NCBI GenBank assembly: GCA_016295615.1
Contig: JAEDKW010000022.1
Span: forward strand, 1-14,777
Reading direction: 5' to 3'
Length of the DNA: 14,777 nucleotides
Source: Oscillospiraceae bacterium
GTDB lineage: Bacteria; Bacillota; Clostridia; Oscillospirales; Oscillospiraceae
Both the position numbers and the translations under genes were made by a program. Below, in pieces: positions 8,334 to 14,777 of the stretch. Position 1 is the first letter of the stretch; every line of letters starts with the position of its first letter. The notes beneath the pieces were generated by a model that saw only the letters and a program-made list of their open reading frames with translations, ran no database searches and was not told where the DNA came from.

Positions 8334-9314
8334 TTATTCCGTGCCGGTCAGGACGCTTCCGGGGAAATATTTCTTTTGGAACGGAACCTCATCGACCATG
8401 AATTCCCTGCCGCGCAGATACGAAAGCGCGCCCGCGTCGGTGGGGAAATCGAAGCGCAGCCGGTAGGAATACAGCGCCTGATGCGTTTCGCCGTATTTGC
8501 GGTTGACCGCGCCGCTGCCGTACTTCCCGTCGCCGAGCAGGGGATGCCCAAGGTCGGCAAAGGAGGCTCTGATCTGGTGCGTGCGCCCGGTGAGCAGCTC
8601 CACCTCCAGAAGCGAAAGCGCGCCGTTTGTCCGCAGCGTCTTGTAAAGCGTGACCGCGCTGCGCCCTTCGGGGACGGGGTGGTGATAAACGCGCACGGTA
8701 TTGCTCTGTGCATCCTTGCGTAAAAAGCACTCGATGCGTCCGCCGGGCGGCTGAAGGCTCCCGAGCGCGATGCAGAGATAGTATTTGGCGATCTCACGGT
8801 CACGGATCTTGTCATTCAAAATGCGCAGCGCCTCGGCGTTTTTTGCGGCGATCACAATGCCGCCGGTATTGCGGTCAATGCGGTTGCACAATGCCGGCGT
8901 GAATGCGTTTTCCTTTCGGGGATTCCATTCGCGCTTCTGGTAAAGATAGGCGAGCATGTGGTTGACGAGCGTGTTGACCTTTTCGCCCTCGTCCGCATGG
9001 ACGACCTGTCCGACAGGCTTGTCGAGCAGCATGATGTTATCGTCCTCGTAGACGATGCGGAGCTTCGGCGTCGTGATGGTGAGATAAACGTTTTCCTCGC
9101 TCGGCGTTTCAAAAAACTCGTCGTTGATATAGCATTGAAGCAAATCGCCTTCGCAGAGCTTCTGCTCGCGCGAGGCGCGCGCACCGTTGCACTTGATGCG
9201 CTTGAGACGGATGTATTTCTGCGCCAGCGACGCCGGAAGCAGGGGAATGGCCTTGCCCAGAAAGCGGTCGAGCCGCTGACCTGCATCATTTTTGCCGATG
9301 CGAAATTCGCGCAT
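8334..9314 (-). CDS. RluA/RluC-family 23S rRNA pseudouridine synthase
   Basis: This 326-residue enzyme isomerises uridine to pseudouridine in RNA, most likely large-subunit rRNA. An S4-like RNA-binding region covers about 12-62 (QRLDRFL to GDLLQCYI). The catalytic motif NRIDRNTGG at 144-152 carries the nucleophilic Asp147. The family motif LLTGRTHQIRASFADLGHP at 240-258 is followed by LLGDGKYG. S4 plus this core fits the RluC/RluD branch; which uridines are modified cannot be decided here. I chose the ATG at 9314, 8 nt after AAGGAG. A longer frame starting at 9344 overlaps the predicted -10 element and would lie upstream of the transcript. It is the first gene of a two-gene unit with the MFS transporter and is divergent from yceD-rpmF. 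Confidence 0.9.
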   Translation of the reverse strand: MREFRIGKNDAGQRLDRFLGKAIPLLPASLAQKYIRLKRIKCNGARASREQKLCEGDLLQCYINDEFFETPSEENVYLTITTPKLRIVYEDDNIMLLDKPVGQVVHADEGEKVNTLVNHMLAYLYQKREWNPRKENAFTPALCNRIDRNTGGIVIAAKNAEALRILNDKIRDREIAKYYLCIALGSLQPPGGRIECFLRKDAQSNTVRVYHHPVPEGRSAVTLYKTLRTNGALSLLEVELLTGRTHQIRASFADLGHPLLGDGKYGSGAVNRKYGETHQALYSYRLRFDFPTDAGALSYLRGREFMVDEVPFQKKYFPGSVLTGTE

Positions 9315-9342
9315 ACCACCGTCTCCTTTCCAAAGTACAGCC

Positions 9343-9371
9343 ATTGTACGATACCTTTTTTAAAATGTAAA
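9343..9371 (-). promoter_or_regulatory. Promoter of the pseudouridine synthase gene
   Basis: On the minus strand, TTTACA (9366-9371) and TACAAT (9343-9348) are 17 bp apart. The predicted start is near 9336, giving a leader of about 22 nt. This supports the start codon at 9314. Confidence 0.7.
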
Positions 9372-9399
9372 TAAAATAAAAAATTTTTTGAAAAAAGAT

Positions 9400-9428
9400 T
9401 TGACAATCTTCCATCCGTTTACTATAAT
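9400..9428 (+). promoter_or_regulatory. Consensus sigma-A promoter of yceD-rpmF
   Basis: A perfect TTGACA (9400-9405) and a perfect TATAAT (9423-9428) are separated by exactly 17 bp. A/T-tract DNA upstream (9361-9399) could act as an UP element and also separates it from the divergent promoter. The predicted start is near 9435, about 21 nt before the yceD ATG. Confidence 0.92.
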
Positions 9429-9455
9429 ATTACTCGTGTCATTACGAGGTGTAGT

Positions 9456-9950
9456 ATGGTTTTGGATGTAAAACGTGTCATCAACACCCCCGGAGGCAGA
9501 ATTCCCTTCGAGTTTTCGGAGGATTTTTCTGATGTGGACTTCGGCGGCGTGTGTCCGGCGGTTCGCCCTGTCTTAGTGGTAGGTCAGGTGCAGAACATTG
9601 CGGGGATGCTTCGTTTGCAGATGGAGCTTTCTACGACGCTTTCGTCCGTATGTGACCGCTGCGGCACGCAGTTTGACAGTGCCTTTCAGCATTCGTTTGA
9701 GTGTATGCTCGCCGAAGAGCTGGAGGGTGAGGAAAACGACGAAATACTGCTGCTCGACAACGATACGGTCGATCTTTCGGAGCTTGCGAGAGAGGCGTTT
9801 ATCCTCAATATGCCTACCAAGACCCTTTGCCGCGAGGATTGCAAGGGCTTGTGTTCCGGCTGCGGCGCGAACCTGAACGTTGAAAAATGCCGCTGCAGGA
9901 AGGAAGTTGACCCAAGATTGGCAAGCCTCGCAAAGCTTTTAGAACAATAA
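9456..9950 (+). CDS. yceD: YceD (DUF177) family protein
   Basis: This 164-residue protein belongs to the YceD/DUF177 family, almost always encoded just before rpmF and implicated in 23S rRNA maturation or large-subunit synthesis (plant homologues act on 23S rRNA). Visible features are CDRC at 66-69 and a cysteine cluster at 125-147. That cluster contains the diagnostic C-x3-C-KGLC-x2-CGANLN pattern (C125, C129, C133, C136), followed by C145 and C147. An acidic middle region (about 85-110) and the terminal DPRLASLAKLL are also typical. The cysteines suggest zinc binding, an inference. The ATG at 9456 follows GAGGTG at short spacing. It shares a promoter with rpmF, 39 nt downstream. Confidence 0.93.
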   Translation: MVLDVKRVINTPGGRIPFEFSEDFSDVDFGGVCPAVRPVLVVGQVQNIAGMLRLQMELSTTLSSVCDRCGTQFDSAFQHSFECMLAEELEGEENDEILLLDNDTVDLSELAREAFILNMPTKTLCREDCKGLCSGCGANLNVEKCRCRKEVDPRLASLAKLLEQ

Positions 9951-9989
9951 ATCCGCTGTCAAGCAGCTTAACTTCAAGGAGGTGTCATC

Positions 9990-10187
9990 ATGGCAGTACC
10001 TAAGGGGAAAGTGTCCCGTCAGAGACGTGACAAGAGGCGTTCCTCTCATTGGAAGCTCACCGCTCCCAACCTCGTTGCATGCCCGAAGTGCGGTGCTCTG
10101 CACCAGAGCCACAGAATGTGCCCGGAATGCGGTACCTATAACGGCCGTCAGGTCAAGGTGATCGAGTCCAAGGTTGCAGCTGAGTGA
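9990..10187 (+). CDS. rpmF: Ribosomal protein L32 (bL32)
   Basis: This 65-residue basic protein is the bL32 component of the 50S subunit. It begins with the classic MAVPKGKVSRQRRDKRRS stretch. It carries a four-cysteine zinc ribbon, C31-x2-C34 and C44-x2-C47, so this is the zinc-binding form; paralogues lacking these cysteines occur in some bacteria under zinc limitation. The start is set by AAGGAGG at 9977-9983, 6 nt before the ATG. It is co-transcribed with yceD and closed by a terminator immediately downstream. In many bacteria plsX and fabH follow rpmF; here the next genes are DUF512, der, plsY and gpsA instead. Confidence 0.98.
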   Translation: MAVPKGKVSRQRRDKRRSSHWKLTAPNLVACPKCGALHQSHRMCPECGTYNGRQVKVIESKVAAE

Positions 10188-10200
10188 TTGTATCTACCAA

Positions 10201-10238
10201 AAAAAGATCGCGGGAAGGTTTCTTCCCGCGGTCTTTTT
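10201..10238 (+). terminator. Intrinsic terminator of yceD-rpmF
   Basis: A 12-bp stem (10206-10217 with 10222-10233, one G-U pair in plus-strand RNA) has a GTTT loop and is followed by TTTTT (10234-10238). It begins 18 nt after the rpmF stop. Confidence 0.9.
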
Positions 10239-10283
10239 CTTTCCGCCGAGCGCTTCTGCACGATGCGGCACGAGAAAGAGTAC

Positions 10284-10312
10284 TTGCGTGATCCGGTAAA
10301 ATCGGGTATACT
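10284..10312 (+). promoter_or_regulatory. Promoter of the DUF512-der-plsY-gpsA operon
   Basis: TTGCGT (10284-10289) and TATACT (10307-10312) are 17 bp apart, downstream of the rpmF terminator. The predicted start is near 10319, about 33 nt before the GTG start codon. Confidence 0.7.
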
Positions 10313-10351
10313 GTATTTGTAGAAATTTGCGTTAAGAGAGGAGGCGGAAGC

Positions 10352-11662
10352 GTGAGTACGGTCATCACATCGATCGACAGCGGCTCTCCCGCCGAAAAAG
10401 CGAAGATCCGCGTGGGCGAGAAGCTCCTCAGGCTCAACGGACACGAGATCGCGGATGTGCTCGATTACCGCTTTTTCTGCTATGATCCGGTCGTGAAGGC
10501 AGAGCTTGAGGAAGAGGACGGCAGCTGCCGCACCGTGAAGATCCGCAAGGAAGAGGGAGAAGATCTGGGGCTCAACTTCGACACATACCTGATGGATGAG
10601 CCGCGTCCCTGTTCCAATCACTGCATTTTCTGCTTCGTCGATCAGATGCCGCCGGGCATGCGCGATACACTTTACTTTAAGGACGACGACGCGCGCCTGA
10701 GCTTTCTCATGGGGAATTACATTACGCTGACCAACCTTACCGAACGCGAGGCGCAGCGCATCATTGACCTGCGCATCAGTCCGATCAACGTCTCTGTACA
10801 GGCGACGGAGCCGCAGCTGCGGCGCACGCTGCTCGGCAACAGGAACGCGGACAGGAGCATCGGGTATATGCGCGCGTTCGGGGAAGCCGGCATCGAGATG
10901 AACGGTCAGATCGTCGTCTGCCCGGACTGGAACGACGGCGAGCATTTGAAGCGCACCATCGAGGATCTGATGGACATCGGGTTCCATTCCTGCTCGGTCG
11001 TGCCGGTGGGACTGACGCAGTACCGCAAGGGACTTGCAAAGATCAAAGCGGTCGATCGGGAGAAGGCGCTTGAGATCATCGAAACGGTCGATCATTACGG
11101 CGAGATCTGTAAGGAAAAGTACGGTACGCGCAAGTTTTTCTGCGCGGACGAGCTGTATCTCACGGCGGAGCTGCCGCTGCCGGAGGAGAGCTATTACGAG
11201 GACTACCGGCAGCTTGACAACGGCGTCGGCATGCTCAGAAGCACCATGAACGAGTTTATGGACGCGCTTTCCGACGTGGAAGACGGCGACGTGTCAAGCT
11301 TCACGATCGCCACCGGCGTTGCTGCCGCGCCGTTCATTGCGCGGCTTGTGGACGCGGCGAAGGAAAAATTTCCCCGGCTGCGCGGCGAGGTCGCCGCGAT
11401 CAGGAATGACTTTTTCGGCCACACGATCACGGTTTCCGGTCTCGTTACGGGACAGGACATGATCAGGCAGCTTTCTTCGCGGGAGTGGCTGGGCGAGCGC
11501 ATCATTTTTCCTGCCAACATGCTTCGTCACGGTGTGGATGTGTTTCTCGACGATGTCACGCCGGACGACGTTGAGCGCGCGCTGAACCGTCCGCTTTTCT
11601 GCTCGGAGACGGACGGTTATTCTCTGTGCGACAGTATTTTCTCGAAGGAGGAGAACCCATGA
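10352..11662 (+). CDS. DUF512 family PDZ/radical SAM protein
   Basis: This 436-residue protein has the three-part DUF512 architecture. An N-terminal PDZ-like domain (about 1-70; SPAEKAKIRVGEKLLRLNG is typical) leads into a radical SAM-like cysteine cluster, C87-x3-C91-x2-C94, with the family signature CFVDQMPPGMRDTLYFKDDD just after. A long C-terminal DUF512 region covers about 240-430 (GLTQYRKGL, then FFCADELYL, and NDFFGHTITVSGLVTGQD). The family is widespread in Firmicutes and normally sits next to der, but its reaction is not established to my knowledge. The GTG start at 10352 lies 7 nt after AGGAGG. Its stop overlaps the der start by 4 nt (ATGA), so translation is probably coupled. Confidence 0.93.
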   Translation: MSTVITSIDSGSPAEKAKIRVGEKLLRLNGHEIADVLDYRFFCYDPVVKAELEEEDGSCRTVKIRKEEGEDLGLNFDTYLMDEPRPCSNHCIFCFVDQMPPGMRDTLYFKDDDARLSFLMGNYITLTNLTEREAQRIIDLRISPINVSVQATEPQLRRTLLGNRNADRSIGYMRAFGEAGIEMNGQIVVCPDWNDGEHLKRTIEDLMDIGFHSCSVVPVGLTQYRKGLAKIKAVDREKALEIIETVDHYGEICKEKYGTRKFFCADELYLTAELPLPEESYYEDYRQLDNGVGMLRSTMNEFMDALSDVEDGDVSSFTIATGVAAAPFIARLVDAAKEKFPRLRGEVAAIRNDFFGHTITVSGLVTGQDMIRQLSSREWLGERIIFPANMLRHGVDVFLDDVTPDDVERALNRPLFCSETDGYSLCDSIFSKEENP

Positions 11663-12984
11663 AACCTTTGGTTGCCATTGTCGGGCGCCCGAATGTGGGC
11701 AAGTCCATGTTATTCAATAAGCTTGTCGGACAGCGTCTTTCCATCGTGGAGGACACGCCGGGCGTTACGCGCGACCGCATCTATGGCGAGAGCGAATGGT
11801 GCGGCAGAAAGTTCCGCCTCGTCGATACCGGCGGTATCGAGCCGCGCACGGACAACGAGATATTGACCTTTATGCGCGAGCAGGCGGAGATCGCCATTTC
11901 CCATGCGGATGTCATCGTGTTCCTCACCGACATCAAGACGGGACTCACCGCCTCCGACCAGGAGGTCGCCAACATGCTGCTGCGAAGCGGAAAGCCCATC
12001 GTTCTGGCAGTCAATAAAATGGACTCCACCGGCAAGATCGATCCCGACTTTTACGAGTTTTACAACCTCGGTCTTGGCGATCCCATTGCCGTTTCCGCCG
12101 TTCACGGACACGGTACGGGCGACCTTCTCGACGCCTGCCTGCAGTACTTTCCGCCGGAAGAGGAGGAAGAGGAGGAGAGCGATGTGATCCAGGTCGCCAT
12201 TATCGGCAAGCCCAACGTCGGCAAATCCTCGCTCACCAACCGGATTTTAGGCACGGAGCGCGTCATTGTCAGCGACGTTGCCGGCACCACCCGCGATGCG
12301 ATCGACTCCTACTTTGAAAATGAAAGCGGCAAGTATGTTTTTATTGACACGGCGGGTATGCGCAAAAAATCCAGGGTGGACGAGACGATTGAGCGGTACA
12401 GCGTTCTGCGTGCAACGATGGCGATCGACCGCGCGGACGTGTGCCTCATCATGCTCGACGCGCGTGACGGCGTGACCGAGCAGGATACCAAGGTCGCCGG
12501 ACTCGCGCATGACGCGGGCAAGGCGTGCATCATCGTTGTCAACAAGTGGGATCTTGTGGAAAAAGACGGCAAAACCATGGACAGGATGCGCGAGGAGATC
12601 CGCCGCGATCTTTCCTATATGACCTATGCGCCCATCGTCTTTATCTCCGCTGCGACAGGTCAGCGTGTAAACAGACTCTTTGAGCTGATCAATTATGTCT
12701 ATGCGCAGTCCTGTACGCGAATCACCACCGGCATGCTCAACAACGTCCTTACCGACGCGCAGACGCGCGTTCAGCCGCCCACCGACAAGGGCCGACGCCT
12801 GAAGATCTACTACATGACGCAGGTCGGCGTCAAACCGCCGCACTTTGTCATCTTCTGCAACAGCCGTGAGCTGTTCCATTTCTCCTATCGCCGGTATATT
12901 GAAAACTGCATCCGCAATGTATTCGGGCTGGAGGGCACGCCCGTGATCCTCTCCGTGCGCGAAAAGGGGGACGGGGAGGAGTAA
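11659..12984 (+). CDS. der: Ribosome assembly GTPase Der (EngA)
   Basis: This 441-residue protein has the tandem GTPase layout unique to Der, required for 50S assembly. Domain 1 shows the P-loop GRPNVGKS (9-16), DTGG (56-59) and NKMD (119-122). Domain 2 shows GKPNVGKS (183-190), DTAG (230-233) and NKWD (295-298). A KH-like C-terminal domain covers about 350-435. The two GTPase domains are joined by an acidic linker with seven consecutive glutamates at 167-173. Length is normal for the family (about 435-490). The ATG at 11659 overlaps the DUF512 stop by 4 nt and has AAGGAGG upstream; an earlier in-frame ATG at 11626 would lie inside DUF512 and lacks such a site. Confidence 0.97.
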   Translation: MKPLVAIVGRPNVGKSMLFNKLVGQRLSIVEDTPGVTRDRIYGESEWCGRKFRLVDTGGIEPRTDNEILTFMREQAEIAISHADVIVFLTDIKTGLTASDQEVANMLLRSGKPIVLAVNKMDSTGKIDPDFYEFYNLGLGDPIAVSAVHGHGTGDLLDACLQYFPPEEEEEEESDVIQVAIIGKPNVGKSSLTNRILGTERVIVSDVAGTTRDAIDSYFENESGKYVFIDTAGMRKKSRVDETIERYSVLRATMAIDRADVCLIMLDARDGVTEQDTKVAGLAHDAGKACIIVVNKWDLVEKDGKTMDRMREEIRRDLSYMTYAPIVFISAATGQRVNRLFELINYVYAQSCTRITTGMLNNVLTDAQTRVQPPTDKGRRLKIYYMTQVGVKPPHFVIFCNSRELFHFSYRRYIENCIRNVFGLEGTPVILSVREKGDGEE

Positions 12985-12988
12985 AGCA

Positions 12989-13693
12989 ATGGGACTTGTC
13001 ATAGCTTTCGTTATAAGCCATACGGACTATCTGCTTGCAGCGCTCGTCGCCTATTTCTGCGGCTGCTTCAATGGGGCGATACTGACCTCAAGGCTGTTCT
13101 TTCACGACGATGTCCGCCGCCACGGCAGCGGCAACGCGGGATTGACGAATTTCTACCGCAACTACGGTGCGAAATACGCGCTGCTCGTGATCCTGTGCGA
13201 CATGGGCAAGGCGGCGGTCGCGGTGTTGTTTGCGGCCTGGCTTGGCGCGCGCTTTGACCCGCGCATGATGCCGGACCTTCCGCTCACGGCGGCAGAGCAG
13301 GCGGTGTATGTGCTGCACTTCAAATACTGGGCGGGACTGTTCTGCGCACTTGGACACATGTTTCCCTGTACGGCGAAGTTCAAGGGAGGCAAGGGCATTC
13401 TCTGCAGCGGTATGCTGCTGCTGTGCCTTGATTGGCGCATTGCGCTTGTCTGCTGGGGACTTTTCGCGCTGCTGTGGCTCACCACGCGCTACGTCTCGCT
13501 CGGCTCTGTGAGCGCGGCGGTGGCTTTTCCCGTGCTGACACAGATCGTCTACGGAGATCTGTACCTGACGATCCTCTCCGTGCTGCTCGCGGCGCTTGTC
13601 ATTTTTGCACACCGCGAGAATATCGTGCGGCTGCTGCACGGAACGGAGAATCGGTTTCATTTTCATGTCAATGCTCCGGAGGATAAAAAATGA
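12989..13693 (+). CDS. plsY: Acyl-phosphate:glycerol-3-phosphate acyltransferase PlsY
   Basis: PlsY transfers an acyl chain from acyl-phosphate to the sn-1 position of glycerol-3-phosphate, the first acylation of phospholipid synthesis, at the inner membrane. This 234-residue copy has several hydrophobic helices and the three conserved loops: SRLFFHDDVRRHGSGNAGLT from 34, GHMFPCTAKFKGGKGI at 122-137, and AHRENIVRLLHGTE at 207-220. Loop 1 reads SGNAGLTNFYRN where many PlsY proteins have SGNPGATN, and the protein is about 30 residues longer than usual, partly from an extended stretch at 88-112. The ATG lies 4 nt after the der stop, with GGAGGAG upstream. It overlaps gpsA by 4 nt, so supplier and user of glycerol-3-phosphate are made together. 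Confidence 0.92.
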   Translation: MGLVIAFVISHTDYLLAALVAYFCGCFNGAILTSRLFFHDDVRRHGSGNAGLTNFYRNYGAKYALLVILCDMGKAAVAVLFAAWLGARFDPRMMPDLPLTAAEQAVYVLHFKYWAGLFCALGHMFPCTAKFKGGKGILCSGMLLLCLDWRIALVCWGLFALLWLTTRYVSLGSVSAAVAFPVLTQIVYGDLYLTILSVLLAALVIFAHRENIVRLLHGTENRFHFHVNAPEDKK

Positions 13694-14691
13694 AGATCAC
13701 GGTTCTTGGCAGCGGCGGTTGGGGAACTGCTGCTGCAATGCTGCTCAGTGCGAACGGTCATGAGGTCACTTTATGGTCGCATAGCGCAGAAAAGGCGAAG
13801 ATGCTTTCGCTGAAAAGGAAAAATCCTTTACTCAAAAACGTGACGATCCCGGAACAGATCACGATCACGAACGACCTCGAGCGCCTGCAGGACTGCGAGC
13901 TGCTCGTTTTCGCCGCGCCGTCCTTCGCCCTGCGCGGGGTCGCGAGGGCGGCGGCGCCGTACATCACCGGCGGCACGATCCTTGTTTCGCTGACGAAGGG
14001 CGTGGAGCAGCAGACGCATCTTCGCATGTCGGAAATCCTTCGCGAAGAGACGAAGGGGACCTGTCCGGTTGCCGTGCTCTCCGGACCCTCGCACGCCGAG
14101 GAGGTCGCGCTCGGAATACCGACCGGCTGTGTCGCTGCGGCGGAGGAGCAGAGCGTGGCGGAAACCGTGCAGCGCGTTTTCATGAATGATGTGTTCCGCG
14201 TCTACACGCATGACGATGTGGTGGGCGTGGAGCTTGCCGGTGCGCTCAAAAACGTTGTGGCGCTGTGCTGCGGCATCAGCGACGGCGCAGGTCTGGGCGA
14301 CAACACAAAAGCGCTGTTGATGACACGCGCGCTCTCTGAGATTTCCCGTCTTGCCGAAGCAATGGGCGGGCGTAAGGAAACGCTGGCGGGTCTCGCCGGC
14401 GTGGGCGATCTGATCGTGACGTGCACCTCCATGTATTCGCGCAACCGCCGCTGCGGCATCCTGATCGGACAGGGAAAAGCTGTACAGGACGCCATGCAGG
14501 AGATCGGCGCGGTCGTCGAAGGCTTTTTTGCTGCGCGCGGCGCACACGAGCTGTCGAAGGAATACGGTGTGGAAATGCCGATCTGCGAGGCTGTGTATGA
14601 GGTGCTTTACTGCGGCGCACCGGTCAGACCGTCGATCGGCACGCTGATGCAGCGCCTGCCGCGCCGCGAGAGCGACAGCAGCTGGGTGTGA
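13690..14691 (+). CDS. gpsA: NAD(P)-dependent glycerol-3-phosphate dehydrogenase GpsA
   Basis: GpsA reduces dihydroxyacetone phosphate to sn-glycerol-3-phosphate in the cytoplasm, feeding PlsY. The 333-residue protein starts directly with the dinucleotide-binding motif, GSGGWG at 7-12. It also has LTKGVE at 101-106 (K103), SGPSHAEEVA at 131-140, the catalytic Lys187 in GALKNVVAL, and GVGDLIVTCTS with SRNRR at 237-254. Length and order are normal. The final LMQRLPRRE matches the usual C-terminal helix, so the end at 14691 is natural and not a truncation. GGAGG precedes the ATG, which overlaps the plsY stop by 4 nt. No terminator is visible after it, so the operon may continue past the window. 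Confidence 0.97.
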   Translation: MKITVLGSGGWGTAAAMLLSANGHEVTLWSHSAEKAKMLSLKRKNPLLKNVTIPEQITITNDLERLQDCELLVFAAPSFALRGVARAAAPYITGGTILVSLTKGVEQQTHLRMSEILREETKGTCPVAVLSGPSHAEEVALGIPTGCVAAAEEQSVAETVQRVFMNDVFRVYTHDDVVGVELAGALKNVVALCCGISDGAGLGDNTKALLMTRALSEISRLAEAMGGRKETLAGLAGVGDLIVTCTSMYSRNRRCGILIGQGKAVQDAMQEIGAVVEGFFAARGAHELSKEYGVEMPICEAVYEVLYCGAPVRPSIGTLMQRLPRRESDSSWV

Positions 14692-14777
14692 GCATCGTTC
14701 CAAAGAAGAAAGCAGCTCATTTCCGGTGTTCGATGCCACCGGCAGCAAGCGCCGTCATTACAAAATGCAGAAATAAA

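Noticed and set aside
9433..9448. Small hairpin CTCGT/ACGAG overlapping the yceD ribosome site
   Set aside because: The predicted transcription start (about 9435) lies inside the left arm, so the stem would probably be incomplete in the RNA.
10148..11095. Minus-strand open frame of 315 codons over rpmF end and DUF512
   Set aside because: It crosses a terminator and a promoter and is antisense to the DUF512 gene.
14692..14777. Possible coding tail after gpsA: a frame shifted by +1 stays open from within gpsA to a TAA at 14774-14776
   Set aside because: GpsA has a normal C-terminus, no start codon or ribosome site introduces the frame, and the open stretch is too short to separate from chance. 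The CCGGTG/CACCGG repeat at 14723-14742 has no U-run, so it is not called a terminator.

Overview
The window looks like chromosomal DNA of a Firmicute, probably a Clostridia member of moderately high GC (Oscillospirales/Ruminococcaceae-like). Reasons: consensus sigma-A promoters and strong AGGAGG ribosome binding sites; the gene order yceD-rpmF and then DUF512-der-plsY-gpsA; and a polyamine transporter whose permease and binding protein are fused. This placement is inference from content, not a database match. I see no rRNA, tRNA, CRISPR array, insertion sequence or phage gene.

Region 1 (1-460) is clearly AT-richer than the rest. It holds one short two-helix membrane protein on the plus strand, closed by a strong hairpin terminator. 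Region 2 (461-6885) is a minus-strand operon for polyamine uptake. Read in transcription order it encodes an XRE-cupin regulator, PotA ATPase, PotB permease, a PotC-PotD fusion, a FlK-like hotdog thioesterase and a radical SAM protein. Spacing from potA to the last gene is tight (4-bp overlap, 6, 17 and 12 nt). The regulator is separated from potA by 185 nt without a clear promoter. Its own promoter (about 6950-6977) is bracketed by two copies of the dyad AAAC-N5-GTTT, 70 bp apart, which are good operator candidates.

Region 3 (7025-9371) is a second minus-strand unit. A promoter drives an RluA/RluC-type pseudouridine synthase, then an MFS transporter 28 nt downstream, ending in a hairpin terminator. 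Region 4 (9400-10238) is plus-strand yceD-rpmF, read from a perfect TTGACA-17-TATAAT promoter that is divergent from the pseudouridine synthase promoter and closed by a hairpin terminator. Region 5 (10284-14691) is a plus-strand operon from its own promoter: DUF512 PDZ/radical SAM protein, Der GTPase, PlsY acyltransferase and GpsA glycerol-3-phosphate dehydrogenase, with 4-nt overlaps or a 4-nt gap. GpsA makes glycerol-3-phosphate and PlsY acylates it; Der and L32 tie the neighbourhood to the 50S ribosome.

The most unusual feature is PotA. It is about 150 residues longer than the usual family member because two related beta-rich, Ig-like repeats (period about 86-91 residues) sit inside its C-terminal TOBE domain. 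The fused, membrane-anchored PotC-PotD and the two enzyme genes appended to the transport operon are the next most interesting points.
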